Shown piece by piece: positions 28,818 to 37,139 of a stretch of DNA of 64,000 nucleotides. The notes beneath the pieces were generated by a model. The model saw only the letters and a program-made list of their open reading frames with translations, was not told the DNA's origin and did no database searches. Positions within the stretch are counted from its first letter, which is position 1; each line of letters opens with the position of its first letter. Where the stretch lies: positions 1 to 64,000 of the forward strand of contig CAJMMS010000003.1 in the NCBI GenBank assembly GCA_905214675.1, read 5' to 3'. This DNA comes from an uncultured bacterium (GTDB lineage: Bacteria > Bacillota > Clostridia > Lachnospirales > Lachnospiraceae). Position numbers and translations under genes: made by a program.

Positions 28818-28846
28818 ATTATAAGTACAGTTTCAGAAGAAATCAA
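28818..28846 (-). promoter_or_regulatory. Promoter of ftsH-uvrC
   Basis: On the minus strand TTGATT (28841-28846) and a perfect TATAAT (28818-28823), 17-bp spacer. Confidence 0.82.
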
Positions 28847-28853
28847 TATATAG

Positions 28854-28875
28854 ATTGTGAAAAAAAGGTCACAAT
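28854..28875. promoter_or_regulatory. Operator-like palindrome between ftsH and DUF1846 gene
   Basis: ATTGTGA (28854-28860) and TCACAAT (28869-28875) form a perfect 7-bp inverted repeat separated by 8 bp. It lies 8 bp upstream of the ftsH -35 and about 25 bp upstream of the divergent promoter, a position suited to a shared regulator. The half-site resembles CRP/FNR half-sites but the spacing differs. Confidence 0.4.
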
Positions 28876-28899
28876 TATGAATCTTTTCTAAAAAAATGG

Positions 28900-28929
28900 T
28901 AGCAAAGTACATGCAAGATATTGTATACT
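28900..28929 (+). promoter_or_regulatory. Promoter of the DUF1846 gene
   Basis: TATACT at 28924-28929 with a weak -35 TAGCAA at 28900-28905 (18-bp spacer). Confidence 0.5.
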
Positions 28930-28999
28930 AGTGCAAGAACTTAACAGCTACTTCATTTTAGTCGAAGGAACAACAATAATATGAAAGGTTATTATTTGT

Positions 29000-30478
29000 A
29001 TGAAAAAAGGATTTGATAATGAAAAATATCTTGCTACACAATCTCGCTGTATCCGCGAGCGTATTGACAAATTCGGAGACAAGCTTTATCTGGAATTTGG
29101 CGGAAAGCTCTTTGACGACTACCATGCTTCCCGCGTACTGCCTGGATTTGAACCGGACTCCAAGCTTCAGCTTCTAATGCAGCTTTCCGACCATGCAGAG
29201 ATCGTCATTGTCATCAGTGCGGTAGACATCGAAAAAAACAAAATCCGTGGAGATCTCGGTATCACTTATGATACGGATGTACTTCGTCTGATCGACTCTT
29301 TTGAAGAACGCGGACTTTTTGTCGGAAGCGTCGTTATCACAAAATATTCCGGACAGACCAGTGCAGATCTGTTCAAACAGCGTCTGATCAAACTTGGCAT
29401 CAAGGTTTACACGCTCTATCTGATTCCTGGTTACCCGAATAATGTTTCTCATATCGTAAGTGATGAAGGATTCGGCAAAAATGATTACATCGAAACTTCC
29501 CGCCCTCTGGTCGTGATCACCGCCCCTGGTCCTGGAAGTGGAAAAATGGCTACCTGCTTATCCCAGCTTTATCAGGAACACCGCAGAGGTGTCCGTGCCG
29601 GATATGCCAAATTCGAGACCTTCCCGATCTGGAATATCCCGCTGAAACATCCGATCAACCTGGCATACGAGGCAGCAACTGCAGACCTGAACGACGTCAA
29701 TATGATCGATCCGTTCCATCTGGAAGCTTATGGCTTCACAACCGTAAACTACAACCGTGACGTAGAGATTTTCCCGGTTCTGAAAGCGATGTTTGAAAAG
29801 ATCTACGGTGAAAGCCCTTACCAGTCTCCGACCGATATGGGTGTCAACATGGCCGGAAACTGCATCTGTGACGATGCGGTATGCCAGGAGGCTTCCCGTC
29901 AGGAGATCATCCGCCGCTACTTCAACGCACTGAACGGACTTCTGACCGGACGCAATCAGGAAGAGGAAGTTTATAAGATCGAACTGATCATGAACCAGGC
30001 CGGTGTTACCGCAACTGACCGCAAAGTTGTCCCGGCTGCAAGACGCGTCGCAGAGCTGACCGGTGCACCGGCTGCCGCTCTGGAACTGCCGGACGGAAAA
30101 ATCATCACCGGAAAGACTTCTGACCTGCTCGGTGCCGCTTCTGCTGTTCTTTTAAATGCCCTGAAAGCACTTGCCGGCATTGACCATGAGGAAAATATCA
30201 TTGCACCGGAATCCCTGGAGCCGATCCAGCGACTGAAAACAGCTTACCTTGGAAGCCGCAACCCACGTCTTCACACCGATGAGGTTCTGATCGCACTTTC
30301 CATTAGTGCCGCTGACCACGAAGATGCAGCCCTGGCTATGAAACAACTCCCAAAGCTTGCCGGATGTCAGGCACATACTTCCGTTATGCTCTCACCTGTT
30401 GATATCAAAAAGCTGAAACAGCTCGGCATCCAGTTCACGATGGAAGCAAAATATGAGCACCAGAAAAACTATCATTAA
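29000..30478 (+). CDS. DUF1846 family protein
   Basis: 492 aa, the usual length of this family, which is common in Firmicutes and of unsettled function. Recognisable parts: ATQSRCIRERIDKFGDKLYLE at the start (first 20 residues shown partly), TSRPLVVITAPGPGSGKMAT, a P-loop-like segment at about 170, and a C-terminal domain from about 330 (VTATDRKVVPAARRVAEL). The family has a nucleotide-binding-like fold in solved structures, without an assigned reaction. The ATG is preceded by AAAGG at long spacing. Monocistronic with a strong terminator. Confidence 0.9.
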   Translation: MKKGFDNEKYLATQSRCIRERIDKFGDKLYLEFGGKLFDDYHASRVLPGFEPDSKLQLLMQLSDHAEIVIVISAVDIEKNKIRGDLGITYDTDVLRLIDSFEERGLFVGSVVITKYSGQTSADLFKQRLIKLGIKVYTLYLIPGYPNNVSHIVSDEGFGKNDYIETSRPLVVITAPGPGSGKMATCLSQLYQEHRRGVRAGYAKFETFPIWNIPLKHPINLAYEAATADLNDVNMIDPFHLEAYGFTTVNYNRDVEIFPVLKAMFEKIYGESPYQSPTDMGVNMAGNCICDDAVCQEASRQEIIRRYFNALNGLLTGRNQEEEVYKIELIMNQAGVTATDRKVVPAARRVAELTGAPAAALELPDGKIITGKTSDLLGAASAVLLNALKALAGIDHEENIIAPESLEPIQRLKTAYLGSRNPRLHTDEVLIALSISAADHEDAALAMKQLPKLAGCQAHTSVMLSPVDIKKLKQLGIQFTMEAKYEHQKNYH

Positions 30479-30486
30479 TTTTTTTG

Positions 30487-30516
30487 AAAAATCCAGTATG
30501 ATTTACTGGATTTTTT
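30487..30516 (+). terminator. Terminator of the DUF1846 gene
   Basis: AAAAATCCAGT (30487-30497) pairs with ACTGGATTTTT (30505-30515), 7-nt loop, followed by T-rich sequence. The following TATAAT at 30530-30535 is the likely pyrG -10, so the pyrG promoter overlaps the terminator's 3' arm. Confidence 0.88.
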
Positions 30517-30612
30517 CTTTTCTATAGTGTATAATTTTTTCCGTATTTTTTTTAGGAACTTAATATCTGGTCAAAAAAAAATGCGTGTTTTGTGCACAGA
30601 ACGGAGGAAATT

Positions 30613-32223
30613 ATGGCAGTAAAATATGTATTTGTAACAGGAGGTGTTGTTTCCGGACTGGGAAAAGGTATCACAGCCGCATCCCTCGGACGACTTCTGA
30701 AAGCGCGTGGCTACAAAGTAACGATGCAGAAATTCGATCCTTATATCAATATCGACCCTGGAACGATGAATCCGATCCAGCATGGTGAGGTATTCGTAAC
30801 CGACGACGGTGCCGAGACAGACCTGGACCTTGGACATTATGAGCGTTTTATCGATGAGAGTCTGACGAAAAATTCCAATGTCACAACCGGTAAGATTTAC
30901 TGGTCCGTTCTGCAGAAAGAACGCCGCGGAGATTTCGGCGGAGGAACGGTACAGGTTATCCCACATATCACCAATGAGATCAAGAGCCGTTTCCACCGTG
31001 ATTTCACAACGGACGAAACCAGCATTGCGATCATCGAAGTCGGCGGTACGGTCGGCGATATCGAAAGTCAGCCGTTCCTGGAATCCATCCGTCAGTTCCA
31101 GCACGATGTCGGACATGAAAATGCGATCCTGATCCACGTTACTTTGATCCCTTATCTGCGTGCTTCAGGTGAAATGAAAACCAAACCGACGCAGGCCAGC
31201 GTAAAAGAGCTTCAGGGTATGGGAATCCAGCCGGATGTGATCGTATGTCGTTCCGAGCTGCCTCTTGACAATGGCATCAAGGACAAGATCGCACTGTTCT
31301 GTAACGTGCCAAGCGACCATGTTCTGCAGAACCTTGATGTGGAGTATCTCTATGAAGCACCGCTTGCCATGGAAAAAGAACATCTGGCACAGGTTGTCTG
31401 CGACTGCCTGAAACTTGACTGCCCACAGCCGGATCTGGAGGACTGGAAAGCCATGGTAAATGCTCTGCGTCATCCGACAAAAGAAGTAAATATCGCTCTG
31501 GTCGGCAAATACATCCAGTTGCATGACGCTTACATCAGTGTTGTGGAAGCTCTGAAACACGGAGGTATCGCCCAGCATGCAACTGTAAATATCAAGTGGG
31601 TAGATTCTGAACTGCTGAATAACAGCAACGTAGAAGAAGTGCTCGGTGATATGGATGGTATTCTGGTACCTGGCGGCTTCGGTGACCGTGGTATCGAAGG
31701 CAAGATCACTGCCATCGAATTTGCCCGTACCCGCAAGATTCCATTCCTTGGACTCTGCCTTGGCATGCAGTTATCGGTTGTTGAATTTGCCCGCCATGTA
31801 GTCGGATACAACGATGCACACAGCATCGAGCTGAATCCGCACACCACGCACCCGGTTATCGCACTGATGCCGGAGCAGGACGGCATCGAAGATATCGGCG
31901 GTACCTTAAGACTTGGTTCTTATCCTTGTGTACTGGATAAAGCCTCTCTTGCTTACAAACTTTACGGCGAGGAGACGATCCACGAACGTCATCGTCATCG
32001 TTATGAATTTAACAACGATTACCGAAAAGTACTCACCGAAAACGGTATGATGCTCTCCGGAATTTCTCCGGATGGACGCATCGTGGAAATGGTAGAACTT
32101 CCGGATCATCCGTTCTTTATCGGAACACAGGCTCATCCGGAGCTGAAGTCCCGCCCGAACCGTCCGCATCCGCTGTTCCGTGGATTCGTGGAAGCCGCTG
32201 TCGCAAAACACGAAGCAGAATAG
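30613..32223 (+). CDS. pyrG: CTP synthase
   Basis: 536 aa from the ATG at 30613, six bases after ACGGAGG; the frame is open seven codons earlier without a site. It converts UTP to CTP with glutamine. N-terminal synthetase domain ([20 protein letters not shown], the Mg site segment [20 protein letters not shown] read in parts) and C-terminal class I amidotransferase with the nucleophile in [12 protein letters not shown] and the His-Glu region [11 protein letters not shown]. The leader has T-rich tracts but no convincing GGGC-type initiation region known for CTP-sensitive pyrG genes. It ends in a clear terminator. Confidence 0.97.
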   Translation: MAVKYVFVTGGVVSGLGKGITAASLGRLLKARGYKVTMQKFDPYINIDPGTMNPIQHGEVFVTDDGAETDLDLGHYERFIDESLTKNSNVTTGKIYWSVLQKERRGDFGGGTVQVIPHITNEIKSRFHRDFTTDETSIAIIEVGGTVGDIESQPFLESIRQFQHDVGHENAILIHVTLIPYLRASGEMKTKPTQASVKELQGMGIQPDVIVCRSELPLDNGIKDKIALFCNVPSDHVLQNLDVEYLYEAPLAMEKEHLAQVVCDCLKLDCPQPDLEDWKAMVNALRHPTKEVNIALVGKYIQLHDAYISVVEALKHGGIAQHATVNIKWVDSELLNNSNVEEVLGDMDGILVPGGFGDRGIEGKITAIEFARTRKIPFLGLCLGMQLSVVEFARHVVGYNDAHSIELNPHTTHPVIALMPEQDGIEDIGGTLRLGSYPCVLDKASLAYKLYGEETIHERHRHRYEFNNDYRKVLTENGMMLSGISPDGRIVEMVELPDHPFFIGTQAHPELKSRPNRPHPLFRGFVEAAVAKHEAE

Positions 32224-32303
32224 ATACAGAATTGCGAAAATAGTAATCGTGAGAATGCGAAGTACAGAACTGTTTGTATGAAATCTCACATTATAAAGTA
32301 ATG

Positions 32304-32346
32304 AAAAGCTGGTATATGATTTTTCAATCATACTCCAGCTTTTCTG
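32304..32346 (+). terminator. Terminator of pyrG
   Basis: AAAAGCTGG (32304-32312) pairs with CCAGCTTTT (32335-32343), with inner TATGATT/AATCATA, then CTGTTT. Confidence 0.85.
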
Positions 32347-32396
32347 TTTATAGTAAATTCTGCCTCGCCTGATTTACCGGATGCTGCAAAATGAAA

Positions 32397-33737
32397 TCAA
32401 CGGTAAAAGGCATCATACACGCCCCCCTGTTTCATCGATACACCTCGGTATTTTGCCAGTTCACTGACGGTAACAAGCTGATAACCGGACGCGATCAGCT
32501 TCGGGATCAGCACTTCTGCCGCATCCACAGACGGGCTGTGGATATCGTGCATCAGAATGATCGATCCATCTTTCACCTCATTCATAACAACGTTTATCGT
32601 ATTCTGTGCATTTCTTGTTTTCCAGTCCAGCGTATCAATGCTCCATAAGATCAATGGTAACCCGGCATTTGCCTGTACCGTACCATTGTATGCCCCATAC
32701 GGAGGACGTACAAGCGTTGCACCGTGTCCTGTGATTGCACGGATCTTGCTGTTTGTTCCCTCTATCTGGTTCTGGATCCCACTTGCAGATAAAGAAGAAA
32801 GCTGTGGATGATCCATGGTATGATTTCCGATTTCGCATCCCTGCTTATCCATCTTTTTTATCGTATCCTTATAGTTCCCGATACTGGTTCCCACGAGGAA
32901 AAACGTAGCAACTGCCCGATTATTTTTCAGACATTTCAGAAGCCGGTCCGTATATGGTCCCGGACCATCATCAAATGTCAACGCCACCATCTTACCATTT
33001 GGATTGATCAGACGTTCTTTTATCTTTTTATTTTTATGATAAACACCCTGTTTGTCAAAATAACAGGCTTTTTTCCCGATATAGCGGCTCTTTGTAACTT
33101 TGATGCCCTTTTCATCGATATAATATTTTTTGCCATTTACTTTGACCCAGTTGCTTATCACACGCTGTCCTTTGGCATTGACATAAGCATATCCGTCCTT
33201 TGTCTTTACCCAGGCAGCTTTCTTCATGGCACCATTTTTCCCAAAATAATACCATTTCTTTTTGATCTTCTGCCATCCGGTGAGCATCACTCCGTTTTTG
33301 CCAAGATAATAAGTCTTACCATTGCTGTACTGAAAAAATCCCCGGCGGCGAAAACCATTTTTTCTAAAATAATAATATTTGCCTTTTATGTTCGCCCAGG
33401 TCCCTGTCGCATAAGTCTGGTCTGGTAAAAGAAACCGAACCTTTCCGTTTTGTTTTACCCATTTTCCGGAAAGCTTCGGTGCTTTTTTTACATTTTTCAG
33501 CGGAAGTGCTTCCGTTTGCCTGCTCTCTTCTGACTGCTGTGTAGTCTCCGATTGCCTCTCCGTCTCCGATTCCTGTGCTGTTTCACTTTGCAGCATCGTC
33601 TCCGAACTCTGTGCACTTCCCGCATGATCTGCAGTCTCTGCCGCATTTGCTCTTTGTATCCCCCCAGCTCCTGCGACAAACAAAATGGCTGACATACCAA
33701 CTGCGACTGCATATTTTCGTATCCTTTTTCTGATCAT
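32397..33737 (-). CDS. Secreted polysaccharide deacetylase with cell-wall-binding repeats
   Basis: 446 aa. Signal peptide (about 1-33, cleavage after RANA), then a Gln-Ser-Glu-Thr low-complexity stretch (about 40-75), then five or six approximately 20-residue aromatic repeats of the cell-wall-binding/choline-binding type (GKYYYFRKNGFRRRGF, GKTYYLGKNGVMLTGW, KKWYYFGKNGAMKKAAW; about 90-225), then a CE4/NodB domain with TFDDGP, the metal motif HTMDHP, RPPYGAYN, SIDTLDW and ILMHDIH. All catalytic motifs are present. It probably removes N-acetyl groups from peptidoglycan or a surface glycan. It lies 9 bp behind the HPr-like gene. Confidence 0.93.
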   Translation of the reverse strand: MIRKRIRKYAVAVGMSAILFVAGAGGIQRANAAETADHAGSAQSSETMLQSETAQESETERQSETTQQSEESRQTEALPLKNVKKAPKLSGKWVKQNGKVRFLLPDQTYATGTWANIKGKYYYFRKNGFRRRGFFQYSNGKTYYLGKNGVMLTGWQKIKKKWYYFGKNGAMKKAAWVKTKDGYAYVNAKGQRVISNWVKVNGKKYYIDEKGIKVTKSRYIGKKACYFDKQGVYHKNKKIKERLINPNGKMVALTFDDGPGPYTDRLLKCLKNNRAVATFFLVGTSIGNYKDTIKKMDKQGCEIGNHTMDHPQLSSLSASGIQNQIEGTNSKIRAITGHGATLVRPPYGAYNGTVQANAGLPLILWSIDTLDWKTRNAQNTINVVMNEVKDGSIILMHDIHSPSVDAAEVLIPKLIASGYQLVTVSELAKYRGVSMKQGGVYDAFYR

Positions 33738-33746
33738 TTGCCAAAA

Positions 33747-33974
33747 TTACTGAATGAACGCTTTGAATTTCTCGTCAATCAAGGCTTCATCATTCGTGTT
33801 TGCACACAGCTCTAATGGTTTTTCCATGTCCAGACTGAAAATACCCATAATAGATTTTGCATCTACCAGATATTTTCCCTGTGCCAGATCCACATCAAAA
33901 TCCATATGTCCGCAGATTCTGTTAAACTCCTGAACATTTGCTACATTGCCAAGTACGATGTTTCTCTTTACCAT
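33747..33974 (-). CDS. HPr-like (Crh-type) protein lacking the PEP-phosphorylated His
   Basis: 75 aa with the HPr fold signature AKSIMGIFSLD, which contains the regulatory serine (Ser41, equivalent to Ser46 of HPr). The GLHARPA loop that carries the catalytic His15 in HPr is replaced by VLGNVANVQEF, with no His. Thus it should not carry phosphate in the PTS but could be a substrate of HPr kinase and a partner of a CcpA-type regulator, as Crh is in Bacillus. The protein is also shorter than HPr (about 88 aa). The ATG follows AAAGGAGATTGTT. The link to the adjacent deacetylase gene is unexplained. Confidence 0.83.
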   Translation of the reverse strand: MVKRNIVLGNVANVQEFNRICGHMDFDVDLAQGKYLVDAKSIMGIFSLDMEKPLELCANTNDEALIDEKFKAFIQ

Positions 33975-34017
33975 AACAATCTCCTTTCCCGGTATAAAAT
34001 ACCATGCTTTTTAGAGG

Positions 34018-34055
34018 TTTATCTTAGTCCGTGTTCCATCTCCGACTAAGATAAA
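34018..34055. repeat. Dispersed palindrome, copy 2
   Basis: TTTATCTTAGTC (34018-34029) and GACTAAGATAAA (34044-34055) are a perfect 12-bp inverted repeat with a 14-nt loop, and the loop side keeps CTCCG as in the copy at 11579-11616. It lies between two minus-strand genes and may act as a terminator for the upstream one, although no T-run follows on that strand. Confidence 0.65.
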
Positions 34056-34111
34056 ATTTTCTGTTTCCCTCGTCTCTTAGCATACCATTATCTGAAAATA
34101 AGGTCAACCAT

Positions 34112-34588
34112 TTATACTGCAAATAGTGCACTGACTGCCCCCAGCAATCCTGCGGATGCCAGTCCCATGATAATGCCTGCAAGCATGACGCCAAGCATAA
34201 CTGCTATAATACTGGACTTGAAATCCATATCCAGAAAGCTTGCTGCCAGTGTGCCGGTCCAGGCACCTGTTCCAGGCAGAGGAATGCCGACAAACAGAAG
34301 CAGTGCCACGAACAGTCCTTTTCCTGCGGTCGCCTGAAGCTTCTTGCCGCCTTTCTCACCTTTCTCGATACAGTAAGTAAAGAATTTGCCGATCACCGGC
34401 TTATCCGCTCCCCAGATCAGTACTTTTCTGGCAAACAGATAAATAAACGGTACCGGAAGCATATTTCCGAGAATCGCAATGATGTAAGATGGTACATATG
34501 GCAATCCCTGTGCCACTGCATAAGGAATCGCACCTCGCAGCTCGATCAGCGGAACCATTGAGATAAAAAACACAATAATATAAGACAT
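34112..34588 (-). CDS. Small multidrug export protein family (Sm_multidrug_ex)
   Basis: 158 aa, very hydrophobic, about four to five membrane helices. It matches the family by its opening FFISMVPLIELRGAIPYAVA, the GNMLPVPFIYLFARK segment, the charged loop IEKGEKGGKK and the VGIPLPGTGAWTG motif. Despite the family name, transport function is not proven. The ATG follows AAAGGATAAGAT. It is the last gene in the direction of the B12-riboswitch unit and could be part of it. Confidence 0.85.
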   Translation of the reverse strand: MSYIIVFFISMVPLIELRGAIPYAVAQGLPYVPSYIIAILGNMLPVPFIYLFARKVLIWGADKPVIGKFFTYCIEKGEKGGKKLQATAGKGLFVALLLFVGIPLPGTGAWTGTLAASFLDMDFKSSIIAVMLGVMLAGIIMGLASAGLLGAVSALFAV

Positions 34589-34591
34589 ATC

Positions 34592-34696
34592 TTATCCTTT
34601 CTTTTTCCCTGTTATCTGGTCATGATTCGTATGATAATCTGCTTTACTGGAAATGTCAAGCAGTTCCAGAGCCTGGTTTTTGTACTTTTCATCCAT
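34592..34696 (-). CDS. Possible 34-aa micro-ORF
   Basis: MDEKYKNQALELLDISSKAD and 14 further residues, ending three bases before the ATG of the next gene. Its ATG overlaps the transglutaminase-like gene's stop (ATGGATGA), an arrangement typical of coupled translation. No family recognised; hydrophilic, no membrane helix. It may only be a coupling leader or chance. Confidence 0.3.
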   Translation of the reverse strand: MDEKYKNQALELLDISSKADYHTNHDQITGKKKG

Positions 34697-37133
34697 GCTG
34701 TCCCGTCTTTTTCATAACACTACCCTGTATCTTCCATTTTTGCAGCAGATTTTTCCCATCCAGAATTTGTTTTTTGATGTCCCTGAGAAATGCCCGTACT
34801 TCTTCTGCCTGGCTTTCTTCCATCGGATGACTGCTGTAGGCAGCCTTCTCTGCCAGTCTTGTCACCTTTCGATACGAATCTGCCATCTCTTTCCCATATT
34901 TTTCTTTGAGCTGCTCACATATCCGGTATCTTGAACCGCCCGTCATCTGGATTCCATCACAGGACAGCCAGCGCATCAGTTCGGCATAGCAACTCCGGAT
35001 TGCCTGCTGTGCATCAGCCGAATACATGACTCTCCTTTTTTCTTCTGTCTTTTTCCGGTATTGTAAAAACTGATACAAAAGCCATACAGTAACAACCAGA
35101 AGCAGTAATATTCCAAGAACCAGAACTGCTTTCTGTAAGGATATCTTCTTTCTTCCTTTCTGAGTTTCCGGTTTGGTTTCTTCGTCATCCTGAATCGCTT
35201 CTGTATTGCCTGACTGGTCGGATGTTCCATGATTCTGCCCTCCCTGCCAGGTAACCGTCTCAAAATCCGGTCGCTCCATCTTATCAAGGTACGGCGGTGT
35301 CACTTCCATCGGAATCCACCCGATGCCGTCCTGATAAATCTCCACCCATGCATGAGCTTCCTTTCCGGTCACATAGATCGTGCCATCATCCTGAGCATTT
35401 GCCGCCATTTCCGGTGTGATCAGATATCCTTCCACATAGCGCGCCGGAATACCAAGCGCACGGTACATCAGAACTGCCGCAGATGCATAGTGCACCGAAT
35501 ACCCTTTCTTCTCCGTCATAAGAAAATCCGTCACAAAATCTCCTGTTTTTCCGTCAGCTCCCTGTCTGGACTCGTCTGAATCATTCTTCTCTGACATTAT
35601 ATTTTCTGTATAAGTAATATTTTCATTTAAATATCCGGTGATTCTGGTGTTTGCCTCTTCATAGGATATATGAGAAGAACTGCCATCCGCAGATGCGCTT
35701 TCTGTCTGTTCCAAATCCAACGACAACACTTTTTTTAGCACCTGCTTCAGCGTGTCCGGTATCTGCAGATCATTCTTGTATACATACGCATTGTAGCTGT
35801 TTTCACATTTTTTGTATTCTGCAAATGCGGCATCATTCTGCTTATGATAATATTCTGAGGCAATCTGCGGATAACTTTTCACCAGATTGCTGTGCACCGT
35901 AAAGGAAAGTGTCTTTTCCGGCTTCCATCCTTTTCGGATCACCCGGTCATCTCCAAAACTGCGGACGTTTTCCAGGGTATCCGGCAGCACACTCAGTTCA
36001 TATGGCACATACGCATATTTCCTGCTCGCCCCTATGGTTGTAACTGCCATCATGCCTGTATTATCTGTATTGGGATGCTCCAGCTGATACACACCCGAAA
36101 GCTGGGTAAGCCCTGAAAATCCTTCCTGATGAAGCCAGTAAAACCGGTCTTTTTCGTCATAAACGGTATCTGTATTCTGCTCCTGCCAGCCTTCCTCTGT
36201 GTAAACACTTCCAACAAATCCTCTCAGATAAACCGAATCCGGATGCTCCATCGTCACTTTCAGTGCCGCTTCATCCGTCAGCTTCAGATCACCAATCTCT
36301 GCAAATTTTCCTTCTGGCAGAGAATCCGTTGTCTTTTTTCCATAACGTATCTGATCTGTAATCTGCCGCACCTTTCCGGAAAGCAAATTACCGGAACCAT
36401 TCCCAACATTCTGAAAAGCTGCACTGCCAGCTACTGTTGCTGCCGCAAAAAAAACTATCATCATACATACAATCTGAAACTGTGCCAGACTTTTTTCCTT
36501 TTTCCAGAAAGTGCACAGACAAAGAATACCACCATAAATCAGAAGTATCGGAAAATCTACTATCTGTCTGTTCCATACCAGAAAAATCACAACCGGAAGC
36601 AGGCTTACCACAATAGTTCCGATACGGCTTCGGCAAATCCTGAAAAGTTCCAGAAATGCTGCCAGTACCACTCCTGAAAACAGAAAGAAAAGTGCCATGC
36701 AAAATGGCTGCCATGCTTCTTTTACCACAATGGCATATCCCGTTTCAAAAGTACGTGTATTTCTCCCGATGGTTTCCAGCAGTCCATTTCCTGCAATCAG
36801 TGCCCCCTGAAAGATCCAGCCTTTCCGCAGCACAAAGCTTAACAGAAAAAGCAACACTGCTGCCAGCAGGATTGCATGCAAAATCTGCCTGATATTTCTT
36901 TTTTCTTTCTGTCCGTTTACGAGAATCCCAAGTCCAAGCAAAACAGCTCCCGCACTTCCCAAAAGAGCATCTCTTAAGGACTGTCTGCAAAATTGCAGCA
37001 TAAGAAAATACCATCCGCAGTAAATCCAGAGATACATCATGACTTCTCCAGCATTGGAACATATTTTTTCCGGCTTCTTTATTATCTGAACGTAAAGTTC
37101 TCCTTCTTTGTTTTTTCTGCTCTTTTTCATCAT
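34689..37133 (-). CDS. Transglutaminase-like membrane protein with altered catalytic residues
   Basis: 814 aa. Five or six membrane helices at about 30-235, a large extracytoplasmic region with a transglutaminase-core domain (about 480-620), one more helix (about 660-685, AVLVLGILLLLVVTVWLLY) and a cytoplasmic helical tail, matching the DUF3488/TgpA-type architecture. In the core, the usual GxCxxFA nucleophile motif reads KKGYSVHYASA: Ser546 (codon TCG at 35496-35498) stands where Cys is expected. His594 in AHAWVEIY is present and the third acidic position reads Glu in GWIPMEVTPPY instead of Asp. The protein may be a scaffold rather than an enzyme. It is preceded by the DUF58 gene by 6 bp, with TAGGAGCAG upstream of two ATGs. 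Confidence 0.87.
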   Translation of the reverse strand: MMKKSRKNKEGELYVQIIKKPEKICSNAGEVMMYLWIYCGWYFLMLQFCRQSLRDALLGSAGAVLLGLGILVNGQKEKRNIRQILHAILLAAVLLFLLSFVLRKGWIFQGALIAGNGLLETIGRNTRTFETGYAIVVKEAWQPFCMALFFLFSGVVLAAFLELFRICRSRIGTIVVSLLPVVIFLVWNRQIVDFPILLIYGGILCLCTFWKKEKSLAQFQIVCMMIVFFAAATVAGSAAFQNVGNGSGNLLSGKVRQITDQIRYGKKTTDSLPEGKFAEIGDLKLTDEAALKVTMEHPDSVYLRGFVGSVYTEEGWQEQNTDTVYDEKDRFYWLHQEGFSGLTQLSGVYQLEHPNTDNTGMMAVTTIGASRKYAYVPYELSVLPDTLENVRSFGDDRVIRKGWKPEKTLSFTVHSNLVKSYPQIASEYYHKQNDAAFAEYKKCENSYNAYVYKNDLQIPDTLKQVLKKVLSLDLEQTESASADGSSSHISYEEANTRITGYLNENITYTENIMSEKNDSDESRQGADGKTGDFVTDFLMTEKKGYSVHYASAAVLMYRALGIPARYVEGYLITPEMAANAQDDGTIYVTGKEAHAWVEIYQDGIGWIPMEVTPPYLDKMERPDFETVTWQGGQNHGTSDQSGNTEAIQDDEETKPETQKGRKKISLQKAVLVLGILLLLVVTVWLLYQFLQYRKKTEEKRRVMYSADAQQAIRSCYAELMRWLSCDGIQMTGGSRYRICEQLKEKYGKEMADSYRKVTRLAEKAAYSSHPMEESQAEEVRAFLRDIKKQILDGKNLLQKWKIQGSVMKKTGQHG

Positions 37134-37139
37134 CTGCTC

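Noticed and set aside
30536..30612. CTP-sensing GGGC-type leader in front of pyrG
   Set aside because: The region after the -10 is T-rich and lacks the expected initial G-run and attenuator hairpin.
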